Positions 42,533-50,890 of a stretch of DNA of 64,000 nt are shown piece after piece (the stretch's first letter is position 1; every line of letters begins with the position of its first letter). The position numbers were made by a program, and so were the translations under genes. Under the pieces are notes generated by a model. The model did no database searches. It was given only the letters and a program-made list of their open reading frames with translations, and had not been told where the DNA came from. Source of the DNA: Venatoribacter pacificus (GTDB lineage Bacteria; Pseudomonadota; Gammaproteobacteria; Pseudomonadales; Oceanobacteraceae). The DNA lies in contig NZ_JAOANI010000029.1 in assembly GCF_025318105.1 (NCBI RefSeq), forward strand, positions 62,001 to 126,000, given 5' to 3'.

Positions 42533-42730
42533 TCAGTCGGCCTGTACAGGGGTATAATTCATTGCATTGCGCTCACGCTCGGCCACTTTTTGCAGCACGA
42601 CCCGACGCTCATTGTCACTGTAACGGCCCCAGCGGGTAATTTCTTCACCGCTGCGATAACAGCCAACGCACAGGTCGTTATCATCCAAAGCACAGATATT
42701 CACACACGGGGAACGAACCGGAGTACTCAC
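42533..42730 (-). CDS. DUF1289 family small cysteine-rich protein
   Basis: A 65-residue protein with the DUF1289 pattern: C9-x3-C13-x7-C21-x2-C24, then GCYRSGEEITRWGRYSDNERR. The four cysteines probably bind a metal or Fe-S cluster; the function is unknown. It begins inside the last four bases of the gamma carbonic anhydrase gene (ATGA type overlap) and is followed by purT, so the three probably share a transcript. Confidence 0.88.
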   Translation of the reverse strand: MSTPVRSPCVNICALDDNDLCVGCYRSGEEITRWGRYSDNERRVVLQKVAERERNAMNYTPVQAD

Positions 42731-43251
42731 AGCTCAATCTCCTGCAGTTGTTCGCGGTATCGTTTAGCGTTGTGCACGTAATGAGCGGCACTGCCTTCCA
42801 GCATTTTGCATTGCATTTCACTCAACTGACGCTTGATGACGGCCGGTGAGCCAACCACCAGCGAGCCATCCGGGATTTCCATATTTTCCGGCACCAGAGC
42901 ATTCGCCCCGATGATGCAGTGCTTGCCGATTTTAGCGCCGTTCAGCACGACCGCATTAATACCGATCAGCGAATAATCGCCCACCGTACAGCCATGCAGC
43001 ATGGCGTTATGACCCACAGTTACCCCCTTGCCCAGCGTCAGCGGGATACCGGAGTCGGTATGCAATACTGCATTGTCCTGCACATTGGAATGCTCACCAA
43101 TGGAGATCAGATCGTTATCACCGCGGATAACCACACCAAACCAGATGCTGCTGTTGTCGCCCAGAGCCACACTGCCGATCACTCTCGCGCCATCGGCAAC
43201 AAACACATCCTGTCCACGGGTCGGACGACGCTCGCCCAGCTGATAAAACAT
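42727..43251 (-). CDS. Gamma carbonic anhydrase family protein
   Basis: A 174-residue left-handed beta-helix (hexapeptide repeat) protein of the YrdA/CaiE/gamma-CA group. Three histidines in the usual metal-binding positions are visible: His64 (NAVLHTD), His81 and His86 (VGHNAMLHGC). It assembles as a trimer in the family; carbonic anhydrase activity is not assured. Upstream, a NUDIX gene ends nine bases before it; downstream, a DUF1289 gene overlaps it. Confidence 0.92.
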   Translation of the reverse strand: MFYQLGERRPTRGQDVFVADGARVIGSVALGDNSSIWFGVVIRGDNDLISIGEHSNVQDNAVLHTDSGIPLTLGKGVTVGHNAMLHGCTVGDYSLIGINAVVLNGAKIGKHCIIGANALVPENMEIPDGSLVVGSPAVIKRQLSEMQCKMLEGSAAHYVHNAKRYREQLQEIEL

Positions 43252-43259
43252 AATGGCTC

Positions 43260-43832
43260 CTAAACTTTATACGGAATATCGCAATCCCAGAGGTGGTTCA
43301 TCATCTCTGCAATCATCATGGCGGTCAGCCCCCAAATGTGGAAGCCGTCAAAATCGTAACTGGGAATACGGATATGGCCGCTTTCAAAATAGCGGCTGGG
43401 AGGTAACTGAAAATGACTGAGTGGCACTTTGAATACCGCATCCAGCTCGCCGGGATTGGCGATCAGTGGCTCCTGTGCCGGAATCAACCCCAGCACCGGC
43501 GTTACCAGATAACCAAAGCGTGACACAACCTGATCCAGTTCGCCCAACACTCTTACCCGGCTGCGCGCCAGAGCCACTTCTTCCTCGGCCTCGCGCAATG
43601 CCGTGACGATGATGCTCTGATCATCCGGATCGCGTTTACCACCGGGAAATGCCACCTCACCCTTGTGGGTAGACAGGTGCACCGCGCGGCGGGTTAATAC
43701 CACCTGCGGCCGCTCTTCGTCAGTCAAAGCGACCAGAACACCGGCTTCGGCCAGATCGGGTTGCTGCACTTTACGTGGCTGGTGTTGCTGCAACCGCAGT
43801 TGCAGATAATCGAAGAGCGGAGATGAAGTCAT
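43260..43832 (-). CDS. CoA pyrophosphatase (NUDIX, NudL-like)
   Basis: A 190-residue NUDIX hydrolase with the CoA-specific UPF0035 motif VVLTRRAVHLSTHKGEVAFPGG directly ahead of the NUDIX box GGKRDPDDQSIIVTALREAEEEV. It should split coenzyme A and its derivatives into phosphopantetheine and 3',5'-ADP. ATG 43832 is preferred over the frame start at 43874, as it matches family length. First gene of the minus-strand group with the carbonic anhydrase, DUF1289 and purT. Confidence 0.88.
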   Translation of the reverse strand: MTSSPLFDYLQLRLQQHQPRKVQQPDLAEAGVLVALTDEERPQVVLTRRAVHLSTHKGEVAFPGGKRDPDDQSIIVTALREAEEEVALARSRVRVLGELDQVVSRFGYLVTPVLGLIPAQEPLIANPGELDAVFKVPLSHFQLPPSRYFESGHIRIPSYDFDGFHIWGLTAMMIAEMMNHLWDCDIPYKV

Positions 43833-44166
43833 GTTGTCATTGTAATCTGTGGAGTAAAAGCGGGCCAGTGCCACTCTGGGTCAGGTCATCAATAAGACTG
43901 CTGTTATATTTTTTCGTCATTAAAAAGTCATACGATCGCATCAATTATCTGTTACCTGGCCTCGTAACAACCTTTACCTTGTTCAGTTAACATCCTGTTT
44001 TTAAACGAATTTGACTTCAAGCAGACCGCCAGGATGGTAATTTTTATCAAGTAATTCAGTCAGTTAGGCAGCATCACCAACCCTCACGGGGGATTTTGTC
44101 ACATCTTGTAATTCGGTAGACTAAATCCAGAAAAATGCAAATTAACACCTGCGGGGAGAGTCTGTT
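43833..44166. other. Divergent intergenic region
   Basis: About 330 bases between the NUDIX gene and the DUF3135 gene. A possible promoter (TTGTCA 44096-44101, TAGACT 44118-44123, 16-base spacer) points at the DUF3135 gene. No other feature seen. Confidence 0.4.
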
Positions 44167-44520
44167 GTGCAACTGCCGCCTTTTGATGAACTGAAAAACC
44201 TGGCCGATCATGACCCGGATGCGCTGGAAGCGCTGCGTCAGCGCCTGATTGAAAAAACCATCAACAACGCCAACGAAGACTTCCGCCGCCGTCTGCGTGG
44301 CCTGCAGTTTCAGATTGATATGGAGCGCCAGCGCGCCAGCAATCCACTGTCAGCCTGTCTGCGCATGTCGCGCATGATGCATGAGCGTCTGCACAGCATG
44401 GTTGAGAGTCTGAACCTTGCAGACAGTACAGAAGCCATCCCACTCGCCGACCATACTGCCATGCCCGTCCATGTACCCGGCAATAATGTTATTCCTTTCC
44501 CGTTCCGGCTCGGTTCCTGA
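44167..44520 (+). CDS. DUF3135 domain protein
   Basis: A 117-residue, mostly helical cytoplasmic protein with the DUF3135 hallmarks: FDELKNLADHDPDALEALRQRLIEKTI and RLRGLQFQIDMERQRASNPLSACLRMSRMMHERL. Function unknown. It starts with GTG 44167, preceded by GGGGAGAG at good distance. A NUDIX gene follows 44 bases later on the same strand. Confidence 0.82.
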   Translation: MQLPPFDELKNLADHDPDALEALRQRLIEKTINNANEDFRRRLRGLQFQIDMERQRASNPLSACLRMSRMMHERLHSMVESLNLADSTEAIPLADHTAMPVHVPGNNVIPFPFRLGS

Positions 44521-44564
44521 GTCGGTTATACTCGGCGACTCTTTTTCAGCCGCCGGGATAAGGA

Positions 44565-45116
44565 ATGAAATACTGCAGCCATTGCGCCAACGAACTGAAT
44601 TTTACAACTCCTGTCGGTGATAACCGTCCGCGTTTTGTCTGCCCTGCCTGCAATACCATTTTTTATCAGAATCCACGCATCGTCGCGGGCACACTGCCGG
44701 TTCATAACGGTCAGGTATTACTCTGTCGCCGCGCCATCGAACCACGCCGTGGCTTCTGGACGCTGCCCGCCGGCTTTATGGAAAACGGTGAAAGCACCGA
44801 GCAGGCGGCACTGCGTGAAACTCTGGAAGAAGCTCAGGCAACGGTCGAACTGCAATCATTGTTCAGCATGATTACCGTGCCGCACATTGATCAGGTGCAT
44901 ATATTCTTTCTGGCGGCTTTACCTGAAGCCGAGTTCGGTGCCGGAGAGGAAAGCCTCGAAGTCGCGCTGTTTAAAGAAGAAGACATTCCCTGGCAAGAGT
45001 TGGCCTTCCCGACGGTCAGCCAAACCCTCAAGCGCTATTTTGCTGATCGTTCAGTGCAGCAAAACACCCATGTGTTTGATATTCAGCCACATCAGGCATT
45101 GCCCAAAGAACATTAA
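44565..45116 (+). CDS. NUDIX hydrolase with N-terminal zinc ribbon
   Basis: A 183-residue enzyme. The zinc ribbon is C4-x2-C7...C26-x2-C29. The NUDIX box GFMENGESTEQAALRETLEEA (residues 70-90) matches GX5EX7REUXEE. It hydrolyses a nucleoside diphosphate linked to another moiety; ADP-ribose or NADH are typical for related proteins, but the substrate is not fixed by sequence. ATG 44565 has GGATAAGGA ahead. Confidence 0.88.
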   Translation: MKYCSHCANELNFTTPVGDNRPRFVCPACNTIFYQNPRIVAGTLPVHNGQVLLCRRAIEPRRGFWTLPAGFMENGESTEQAALRETLEEAQATVELQSLFSMITVPHIDQVHIFFLAALPEAEFGAGEESLEVALFKEEDIPWQELAFPTVSQTLKRYFADRSVQQNTHVFDIQPHQALPKEH

Positions 45117-45146
45117 AGACATCCTCATTTCAACATTGACGTTCCA

Positions 45147-45458
45147 TCAAAAGTCGGCCAGCCGCCACACATCATAAGCCGGCTCCTCATAAGGATGAGC
45201 CGCCTTGAGTGCCGCTACGGCGGCGCGGATCTGATCATCAGCACAAACCATTTCCACCCGGTATTCATCCACCCGCTCCAGTTCTCCGGCGCTGCCAATA
45301 AAAGGGTTAGCCGCCGCTGACGGGCGGAATTGTCCGCTTCCCGCTACCTGCCAGCAGCATTCCTGATAATCCCCCATTTTTCCGCCCCCCGCAGCAAACA
45401 CAGCGGCTTTCACATCTTCCACATGCGATTGCGGTACAAAGAACACGAGTTTGTACAT
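45147..45458 (-). CDS. NIF3-like / PII-like small protein
   Basis: A 103-residue protein matching the stand-alone form of the NIF3/YqfO inserted domain: MYKLVFFVPQSHVEDVKAAVFAAGGGKMGDYQECCWQVAGSGQF at the start and HPYEEPAYDVWRL at the end. It folds like PII or CutA proteins; function unknown. ATG 45458 fits the family; the longer frame from 45476 adds six residues without support. Convergent with the NUDIX gene. Confidence 0.85.
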   Translation of the reverse strand: MYKLVFFVPQSHVEDVKAAVFAAGGGKMGDYQECCWQVAGSGQFRPSAAANPFIGSAGELERVDEYRVEMVCADDQIRAAVAALKAAHPYEEPAYDVWRLADF

Positions 45459-45552
45459 AAATATTCTACCTCTCAATAAGTTAGCCAGTTTTCAGTAATG
45501 GTCTAGGCTTGAATATAACGTCCGTCATGCTGCCACTAACTAAGGAAAATTC

Positions 45553-47163
45553 ATGAAGGGTAATAGCCTGTCCATACAGCATAAAGTGTACTTCGCCCTG
45601 GGCAGTATTTTCTTGCTCGTTCTGATTGTTGTCATCAGTGTTGCCGTCTCCGCTGAGCGCAAATTGAGTTCGGATATGGTGCATTCTCAACTGCGGGATA
45701 AGGCATCCGGTTACCTCGACACCATGAATATGCTGATGATATCCGGTGCTATTTCCAATCGTGAACTGGTGCGGACCAAACTGCTGTCGGATAACAATAT
45801 CGTTGAAGCGCGTATGCTGCGCAGCCCCAAAATCGACGCGATGTATGGTAAAGGGTATGAGCATGAATATCCCCTGGATGATCTTGATCGCCGCGCGCTG
45901 GCCGGTGAAGAAATATTAATTGAAAACGACGATAAAAATGGCCACACCCTGACCTTTCTCACCCCGGTACTGGCCCATGAAAATTACCGCGGTACCAATT
46001 GTCTCGGCTGCCATCAGGCCAAAGAAGGCGATGTGCTCGGTGCTATCCGCATCAGCTATTCCCTGGAGGAACTGGATAGCCATATTTTCAGTAACATGCT
46101 GAAAATGGGTTTGACTCAGGCCACGATGTTTATCGCCGCCCTGATTATTCTGTCCCTGCTGCTGCGTAAAGTGATTATTTCTCCGGTGCGTCGCATGCAC
46201 AGCACACTGGATCTGATGGAGCGTAATTCAGATCTGACGCAACTGGTGAAAGTCGACAGTGAAGACGAAATGGGCCGCACAGCCATGGCGCTCAACAAAA
46301 TGATTGAACGTTTTTCTGATTCATTGCGTCAGGTGGTTAATTCCTCCGGCGAACTCGAAGATGCCGCGAAAAGCATTAATGTATCTTCCAGTAAATCATT
46401 ACAGGCCGCTCAGTCACAGAAAACAGAAACAACCCAGATTCAGCACGCCATCGAAGAACTGCACGAAAGCATTCAGCTGGTGATGGCCAACGCCGAACAG
46501 AGCAGCCAGGCCTCCGCAGAAGCGAAAGTCGTCGCCCGTACCGGGGTCACTAAAACCGATCAGGCGACCGCCAGCATCAACACCATGAACAGCGCCATTC
46601 AGTCAACCGCCGAAGTCATTGCCTCTCTGGATCAGCGCAGTAATAACGTTGGCGGCGTTCTCGGGGTGATCAAAGGCATTGCCGAACAAACCAACCTGCT
46701 GGCCCTGAACGCCGCGATTGAGGCCGCCCGTGCCGGTGATTCCGGTCGTGGCTTTGCCGTTGTCGCGGATGAAGTGCGTACCCTGTCGCAGCGCACCCAC
46801 GAATCAACACAGGAAATTGAAAGCATGATCGAGCAGCTGCAATCAGAAGCCCGCCATGCCGTCGACTCCATGCACAAAGCACAGAGCACCGCCGAAGAAG
46901 GGATGGAACGGGTGAATGAAGCCGCAAAAGCCCTGCACAGTATGACCGAGCACGTTGAGCGGATGAGCAGCCTGAATGACGAAACACTGAAACGCATGCA
47001 CATGCAGGTTGAGGTTGGCCGCAATGTCAGTCAGGGCATCGACAGCATCAGCACGCACTCGCTGAACACCTCACAAAGTGCCGAGCAAACAACCGAGATT
47101 GCCAAACGTCTGGTCAATATGGCCAACCACCTCAGTACGCTGGTGAAGAAATTCCGTCTCTGA
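45553..47163 (+). CDS. Methyl-accepting chemotaxis protein with periplasmic c-type heme motif
   Basis: A 536-residue chemoreceptor. Membrane helix 1 (residues ~12-32), a periplasmic sensor domain (~33-185) and membrane helix 2 (~186-206) come first. They are followed by a HAMP domain and a long signalling coiled coil with the tip GIAEQTNLLALNAAIEAARAGD and GFAVVADEVRTLSQRT. In the sensor domain the sequence CLGCH (Cys150, Cys153, His154) is a canonical c-heme attachment site. This suggests a redox- or gas-sensing receptor, like the heme-containing MCPs known in Geobacter. It ends KFRL, without a CheR/CheB tether pentapeptide. Che proteins are not in the window. Confidence 0.93.
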   Translation: MKGNSLSIQHKVYFALGSIFLLVLIVVISVAVSAERKLSSDMVHSQLRDKASGYLDTMNMLMISGAISNRELVRTKLLSDNNIVEARMLRSPKIDAMYGKGYEHEYPLDDLDRRALAGEEILIENDDKNGHTLTFLTPVLAHENYRGTNCLGCHQAKEGDVLGAIRISYSLEELDSHIFSNMLKMGLTQATMFIAALIILSLLLRKVIISPVRRMHSTLDLMERNSDLTQLVKVDSEDEMGRTAMALNKMIERFSDSLRQVVNSSGELEDAAKSINVSSSKSLQAAQSQKTETTQIQHAIEELHESIQLVMANAEQSSQASAEAKVVARTGVTKTDQATASINTMNSAIQSTAEVIASLDQRSNNVGGVLGVIKGIAEQTNLLALNAAIEAARAGDSGRGFAVVADEVRTLSQRTHESTQEIESMIEQLQSEARHAVDSMHKAQSTAEEGMERVNEAAKALHSMTEHVERMSSLNDETLKRMHMQVEVGRNVSQGIDSISTHSLNTSQSAEQTTEIAKRLVNMANHLSTLVKKFRL

Positions 47164-47185
47164 CCCCTGCATAACGCCAGTCCCT

Positions 47186-47215
47186 AAAAAAGCAGCCATC
47201 GGCTGCTTTTTTAGG
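47186..47215. terminator. Terminator after the chemoreceptor
   Basis: AAAAAAGCAGCC / GGCTGCTTTTTT stem with an ATC loop, 25 bases past the MCP stop. It also faces the minus-strand YkgJ-like gene. Confidence 0.85.
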
Positions 47216-47228
47216 AGGATTTTTCCCG

Positions 47229-47498
47229 TCAGTGCGAGCGCACGATAATGGCCGTTGAGCTCTCAAGTAAGGTCAGGTTTTCCAGCGCCGTTGGATTATC
47301 CGCAGCGCATACCTCCTCATCCGCTTTAAAGTCACCACACACCGCTGGCCGGCGCGGATCACCAAACAACAGGCAAAGGTTACGCTCATCCAATTGAATG
47401 CAACGTTCACCGGCGGCTTTGCCCGCCGGCATACCAGGAATAGGAGAAGAAATAGACGGGGCAATACAACAGGCACCACAACCGAGTCGGCAATCCAC
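47229..47498 (-). CDS. YkgJ family cysteine cluster protein
   Basis: An 89-residue protein. It opens with CRLGCGACC and has further cysteines at C-(IQLDERNL)-C and VCGDF, typical of the short YkgJ (zinc/iron-chelating, UPF0153) family. It probably binds a metal or Fe-S cluster; its role is unknown. It begins with GTG 47498. The first ~10 residues are the conserved start, so the N-terminus is well placed. Confidence 0.82.
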   Translation of the reverse strand: MDCRLGCGACCIAPSISSPIPGMPAGKAAGERCIQLDERNLCLLFGDPRRPAVCGDFKADEEVCAADNPTALENLTLLESSTAIIVRSH

Positions 47499-47541
47499 AG
47501 AAACCTCTTACGTCATTAGCGGGAAGAGGCTGTATCAAGCC

Positions 47542-47937
47542 TCAGTAGCGATAGCGGGTTGCATCCTGCAACTCTTTTTTCTGTAACAGGCGCCACATGG
47601 TCAGATTAAAACGCAACGCATATTGACGCAGTCTGAGCAGTTTGGCCGGATCATCTTCAACATTAGCAAAGGTTTCCCAGCGCTTGTTCAGCGGCCGGAT
47701 ACGATAATCGCGTCGTACTGTTTGCGCCTCTGCGTCTTTAAGACCAGGCAATTCTACGCCATCAGCCAACTGAATTCCGACAAATTCATACTGCCCGCTG
47801 CGGAACGTATCTCGGGCATCCTGCACCGGGTACGCCAACAGGTTCTGGTCGTCACCGGCAAACGCGGCAGATACCGCCAAAAGGGCCAGCAGCAAACAGC
47901 CAGACAAACCGCGAAACATCAGGCGTAAATAGTACAT
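47542..47937 (-). CDS. Secreted hypothetical protein (131 aa)
   Basis: A signal peptide (MFRGLSGCLLLALLAVSAAFA, cleavage near residue 27) precedes a ~100-residue charged mature protein with many Arg and Leu residues (LLRLRQYALRFNLTMWRLLQKKELQ). No family recognised. Presumably periplasmic. It is divergent from the outer-membrane-like gene at 48118 and may share its control region. Confidence 0.62.
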   Translation of the reverse strand: MYYLRLMFRGLSGCLLLALLAVSAAFAGDDQNLLAYPVQDARDTFRSGQYEFVGIQLADGVELPGLKDAEAQTVRRDYRIRPLNKRWETFANVEDDPAKLLRLRQYALRFNLTMWRLLQKKELQDATRYRY

Positions 47938-48117
47938 CGGAACATCGTCTCCTTAATTATAAAGAGTATCAGTATAGACCGTTGCAACCCGGCTGCGCCG
48001 TCCGGCTTGCCATCATCCAAGGGCTGGGATAGCCTTGGCGCCATCCTGACCATACGCTTCGTCAGTGGTGCAAAAACACGCCAGACCAAGCCCAGAACAC
48101 CGAATAAGGACAATACG

Positions 48118-48678
48118 ATGCATAGCGCTCTGCGCGCCTCTCTGTTGATATCAGCGCTTACTGTTTGCGCAGTAACTGCCTATGCCGCCGATAGCAATGA
48201 GCCCACCAACTTCCGCGTTGGTACCGGACTATTCCAGGCCGATATCGGTAATGCCCCTTCGTATCTGCCCAACGGCGAACAACAGGGCTTCAGCCTGTTT
48301 GCCGAATTCCCACAAAGCAATCATACCGCCTCGCGCTTTATTCTTTATCGCCTTAATGGTGAAGATGACGTGCAACTTCAGGGCGGCGAGACTCAGTTAA
48401 TGTGGGGCTGGGGACTGGCCGAACCCGGTTTCCGTATATACACCGGCCCGGCCTGGCACTATGAAAAAATGCTGGTACAGCGTGCCGCCGGCGATCATTA
48501 CCGGGTGTTCAACGGTTGGGGCTGGCAGTTTGGCGTGGGCGCCCAGTTTGATGCCATCACCCTCGACCTCGCCGCCACCCTGCGTGACCCCAAGGATTAC
48601 AACAGCGAAAATCTTCAGGCCGGCGTCAGCAAAGGTGACGTCTGGACCCATAATTTGCTGCTCAGTTATCGCTTTTAA
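48118..48678 (+). CDS. Secreted beta-barrel-like protein (186 aa)
   Basis: A signal peptide ends at AYAAD (cleavage near residue 23). The mature part has alternating hydrophobic and polar residues, many aromatic girdle positions (GWGLAEPGFRIYTGPAWHYEKM, VFNGWGWQFGVGAQFDA) and a C-terminal LLLSYRF, the end signature of outer-membrane beta-barrels. It may form an eight-strand barrel; no specific family recognised. ATG 48118 is preferred (AAGGACAATACG ahead) over the frame start at 48007. Confidence 0.68.
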   Translation: MHSALRASLLISALTVCAVTAYAADSNEPTNFRVGTGLFQADIGNAPSYLPNGEQQGFSLFAEFPQSNHTASRFILYRLNGEDDVQLQGGETQLMWGWGLAEPGFRIYTGPAWHYEKMLVQRAAGDHYRVFNGWGWQFGVGAQFDAITLDLAATLRDPKDYNSENLQAGVSKGDVWTHNLLLSYRF

Positions 48679-48689
48679 GGAATTCAGAA

Positions 48690-48842
48690 ATGACCACCCC
48701 GGTTACCGTACGCTATATGTCACGCGCCGAAATCGAACGCCTGATGTACAGCCTCAGCGCCGACAGCAGCAACGAACAGGCACAACTGTTTGAAGCCCTG
48801 GTGCGTCGTTTACTGGAAATCATGGAGCAGGAAAGCCGCTAG
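48690..48842 (+). CDS. Small hypothetical protein (50 aa)
   Basis: A 50-residue reading frame (MTTPVTVRYMSRAEIERLMYS ... LLEIMEQESR) with AAGGAA seven bases before ATG 48690 and only 11 bases after the preceding gene's stop. It is helical and charged, without a signal peptide. Spacing, ribosome site and codon content support a real gene. Function unknown. Confidence 0.6.
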   Translation: MTTPVTVRYMSRAEIERLMYSLSADSSNEQAQLFEALVRRLLEIMEQESR

Positions 48843-48876
48843 TAGCGGATTTCCTGCCACCCGATTCTCCCCATTC

Positions 48877-49560
48877 ATGACTCACCCTCAAAACCTGCAG
48901 CCATTCGCTGTTATCGGACAAACCGCCGACTGGCTGGCCATCCATAAACCAGCAGGCATTGGCATGCACAGCGAAGACGGCGAAGCGGGTCTGGTGGTAC
49001 TGGCCGAACAGCAATTTGATTACCCGTTATGGCCGGTTCACCGCCTCGATAAAGTTACCTCAGGGATTATTCTGCTGGCCAAAAATGCCAGCGCAGCAGC
49101 GCGGCTGAGCAGTCTGTTCGCGGAGCATAAGATCCAGAAGTATTATCTGGCTCAAAGCGCGCAGAAGCCGAAAAAGAAACAGGGCTGGGTCAAAGGCGAT
49201 ATGAGCAAAGGCCGCAACGGCAGCTGGTTACTGCAACGCAGCAGCAACAATCCGGCCATCACCCGCTTTATCAGCCACTTTGATGAACAGGCGCAAAAAC
49301 GTTTGTTCTTACTTAAACCCCTGACCGGCCGTACGCATCAGCTGCGCGTTGCCCTGAAAAGCCTGGGGGCCGCCATTGATGGCGACAGCCGCTACGGCGG
49401 AGATAATGCTGACCGTACCTATCTGCATGCGTTTATGCTCTGCTTTCGTGATGAAAGCGACGGCTGTGCCGCGCAGGACATTGTGCTGAGCTGCCTGCCG
49501 GATCATGGCCACTGGGCCAGCCTGCCCGAAACCTGGCAAGCGCCCTGGCAGATACTGTAA
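48877..49560 (+). CDS. RluA-family RNA pseudouridine synthase
   Basis: A 227-residue pseudouridine synthase of the RluA superfamily, short form without an S4 domain. The active-site motif is HRLDKVTSG with catalytic Asp58. LKPLTGRTHQLRVALKSLGAAIDGDSRYGG and YLHAFMLCF are also typical. It converts uridine to pseudouridine in rRNA or tRNA; the target site is not determined. ATG 48877 is preferred over the frame start at 48790, which would overlap the 50-residue gene. Confidence 0.88.
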   Translation: MTHPQNLQPFAVIGQTADWLAIHKPAGIGMHSEDGEAGLVVLAEQQFDYPLWPVHRLDKVTSGIILLAKNASAAARLSSLFAEHKIQKYYLAQSAQKPKKKQGWVKGDMSKGRNGSWLLQRSSNNPAITRFISHFDEQAQKRLFLLKPLTGRTHQLRVALKSLGAAIDGDSRYGGDNADRTYLHAFMLCFRDESDGCAAQDIVLSCLPDHGHWASLPETWQAPWQIL

Positions 49561-49725
49561 ACCTCGGGCACCTTCCTCAATTCGTGAAGCGCCACAGCCC
49601 TTCCCGCAAAATGGCGCACTGTCCACTCCTCTCAAGCCTTCAGACAGACCCAAAGAAATCAGACTTCCCGGCATCCCCTATACTGATGACCAGCCCGTCA
49701 CCGGCTGTCAGGACAAGGTTGCAAT

Positions 49726-49747
49726 TATAATATTAGTATATTCTAAT
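49726..49747 (+). promoter_or_regulatory. Promoter -10 and palindromic operator of the RND pump operon
   Basis: A perfect TATAAT at 49726-49731 is followed at once by the dyad ATTAG-TATATT-CTAAT (49732-49747), 52 bases ahead of the pump operon. The layout (operator over the start of transcription) suggests repression. The repressor gene is not nearby. Confidence 0.55.
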
Positions 49748-49799
49748 GTAGTAATATTGATTATTACCTGCTGCCGTCTAATTCAGAGAGGAATTTTTC

Positions 49800-50888
49800 A
49801 TGCCGACCACACAGCCTTCGTCGCATCGTTTGCTGCTGCGCACCCTGAGCCTGGCTTTGCTGGCCTTACCTTTATTGAACACCAACGCCCAGGCAGCAGA
49901 GAGCCAGACCACCCGACAGACTCTGGCAACCCAAACCCTGCAACCGACAACCGTACCGGTATTTTTTGATCTGGAAGCCACCCTGGAAGCCGTCCATGAA
50001 AGTACGATTTCAGCGCAGACCAGCGGTGCCATTAAAGCCGTACACTACGATGTAAACGACCGGGTGGAGCAAGGCGCTCTGCTGCTGGAAATCGTTGACA
50101 CTCAGCAACAGGCTCAACTGGAACAAGCCCGCGCCAATCTGGCCCAGGCCAAAGCACAGAATGAAGATGCCCAGGTATTACTGACCCGTAACGCCCGTCT
50201 GTTTAAGCAAGGCACCCTGTCTCAGGGTGAGTACGACAGCAGTAATGCCCGCGCCAAAAGCGCCGCCGCAAGCGTTAAAGCCGCCGCTGCCGCGTTAAAA
50301 CAGGCGGAAGAACAACTGACTTATACCAAGGTAAAAGCGCCTTATGCCGGTCTGGTAAAAGCCCGTCATGTAGAAATGGGCGAACTGGTCAGCCCAGGCC
50401 AGCCGCTGATGACCGGCATATCCCTCGAGCAATTGCGCGCGGTCGCCGATGCACCGCAACGCATCGCCAGCCAATATCAGGACGCCAGTCAGATTCAGGT
50501 TCGCGTTGGTGAGCAAAGCATTACCCCCGACAACGTCGTGCTCTTTCCATATGCCGATGCCAGCCACCACAGTGTGCGCCTGCGTGCCAACTTACCGGCC
50601 GGCAGTCAGAGTGCCACGGGTCGTGATCTGTACCCGGGCCAGTGGAGCATCATCCGCGTCCAAACCGGTGAACGCAGTGCACTTTTAATTCCAGCCAGCG
50701 CCCTGCTGCAACGCTCTGAACTGACGTCGGTCTACGTGCTCGATAACGGCCAGCCAGAGTTACGCCAGGTGCGTACCGGCAACCGTGATGACGGCCTGGT
50801 AGAAATTTTGTCCGGTCTGAGCGCCGGTGATGAAATCGTCAGCGACGCTCTGGCCCAGCTGGCCGCAATCGGCTCACAGGGAGAATAA
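49800..50888 (+). CDS. RND efflux system, periplasmic adaptor (MFP) subunit
   Basis: A 362-residue adaptor. A signal peptide or N-terminal anchor ends near NAQA (residue ~30). A barrel-sandwich part follows (LEAVHESTISAQTSGAIKAVHYDVNDRVEQGALLLEI), then an alpha-hairpin (QQAQLEQARANLAQAKAQNEDAQ) and the second lipoyl half (APYAGLVKARHVEMGELVSPGQPLM). A beta-barrel and a membrane-proximal domain complete it. It links the inner-membrane pump to an outer-membrane channel. Two bases separate it from the pump gene. No outer-membrane channel gene follows, so it must borrow one. Confidence 0.92.
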   Translation: MPTTQPSSHRLLLRTLSLALLALPLLNTNAQAAESQTTRQTLATQTLQPTTVPVFFDLEATLEAVHESTISAQTSGAIKAVHYDVNDRVEQGALLLEIVDTQQQAQLEQARANLAQAKAQNEDAQVLLTRNARLFKQGTLSQGEYDSSNARAKSAAASVKAAAAALKQAEEQLTYTKVKAPYAGLVKARHVEMGELVSPGQPLMTGISLEQLRAVADAPQRIASQYQDASQIQVRVGEQSITPDNVVLFPYADASHHSVRLRANLPAGSQSATGRDLYPGQWSIIRVQTGERSALLIPASALLQRSELTSVYVLDNGQPELRQVRTGNRDDGLVEILSGLSAGDEIVSDALAQLAAIGSQGE

Positions 50889-50890
50889 CC

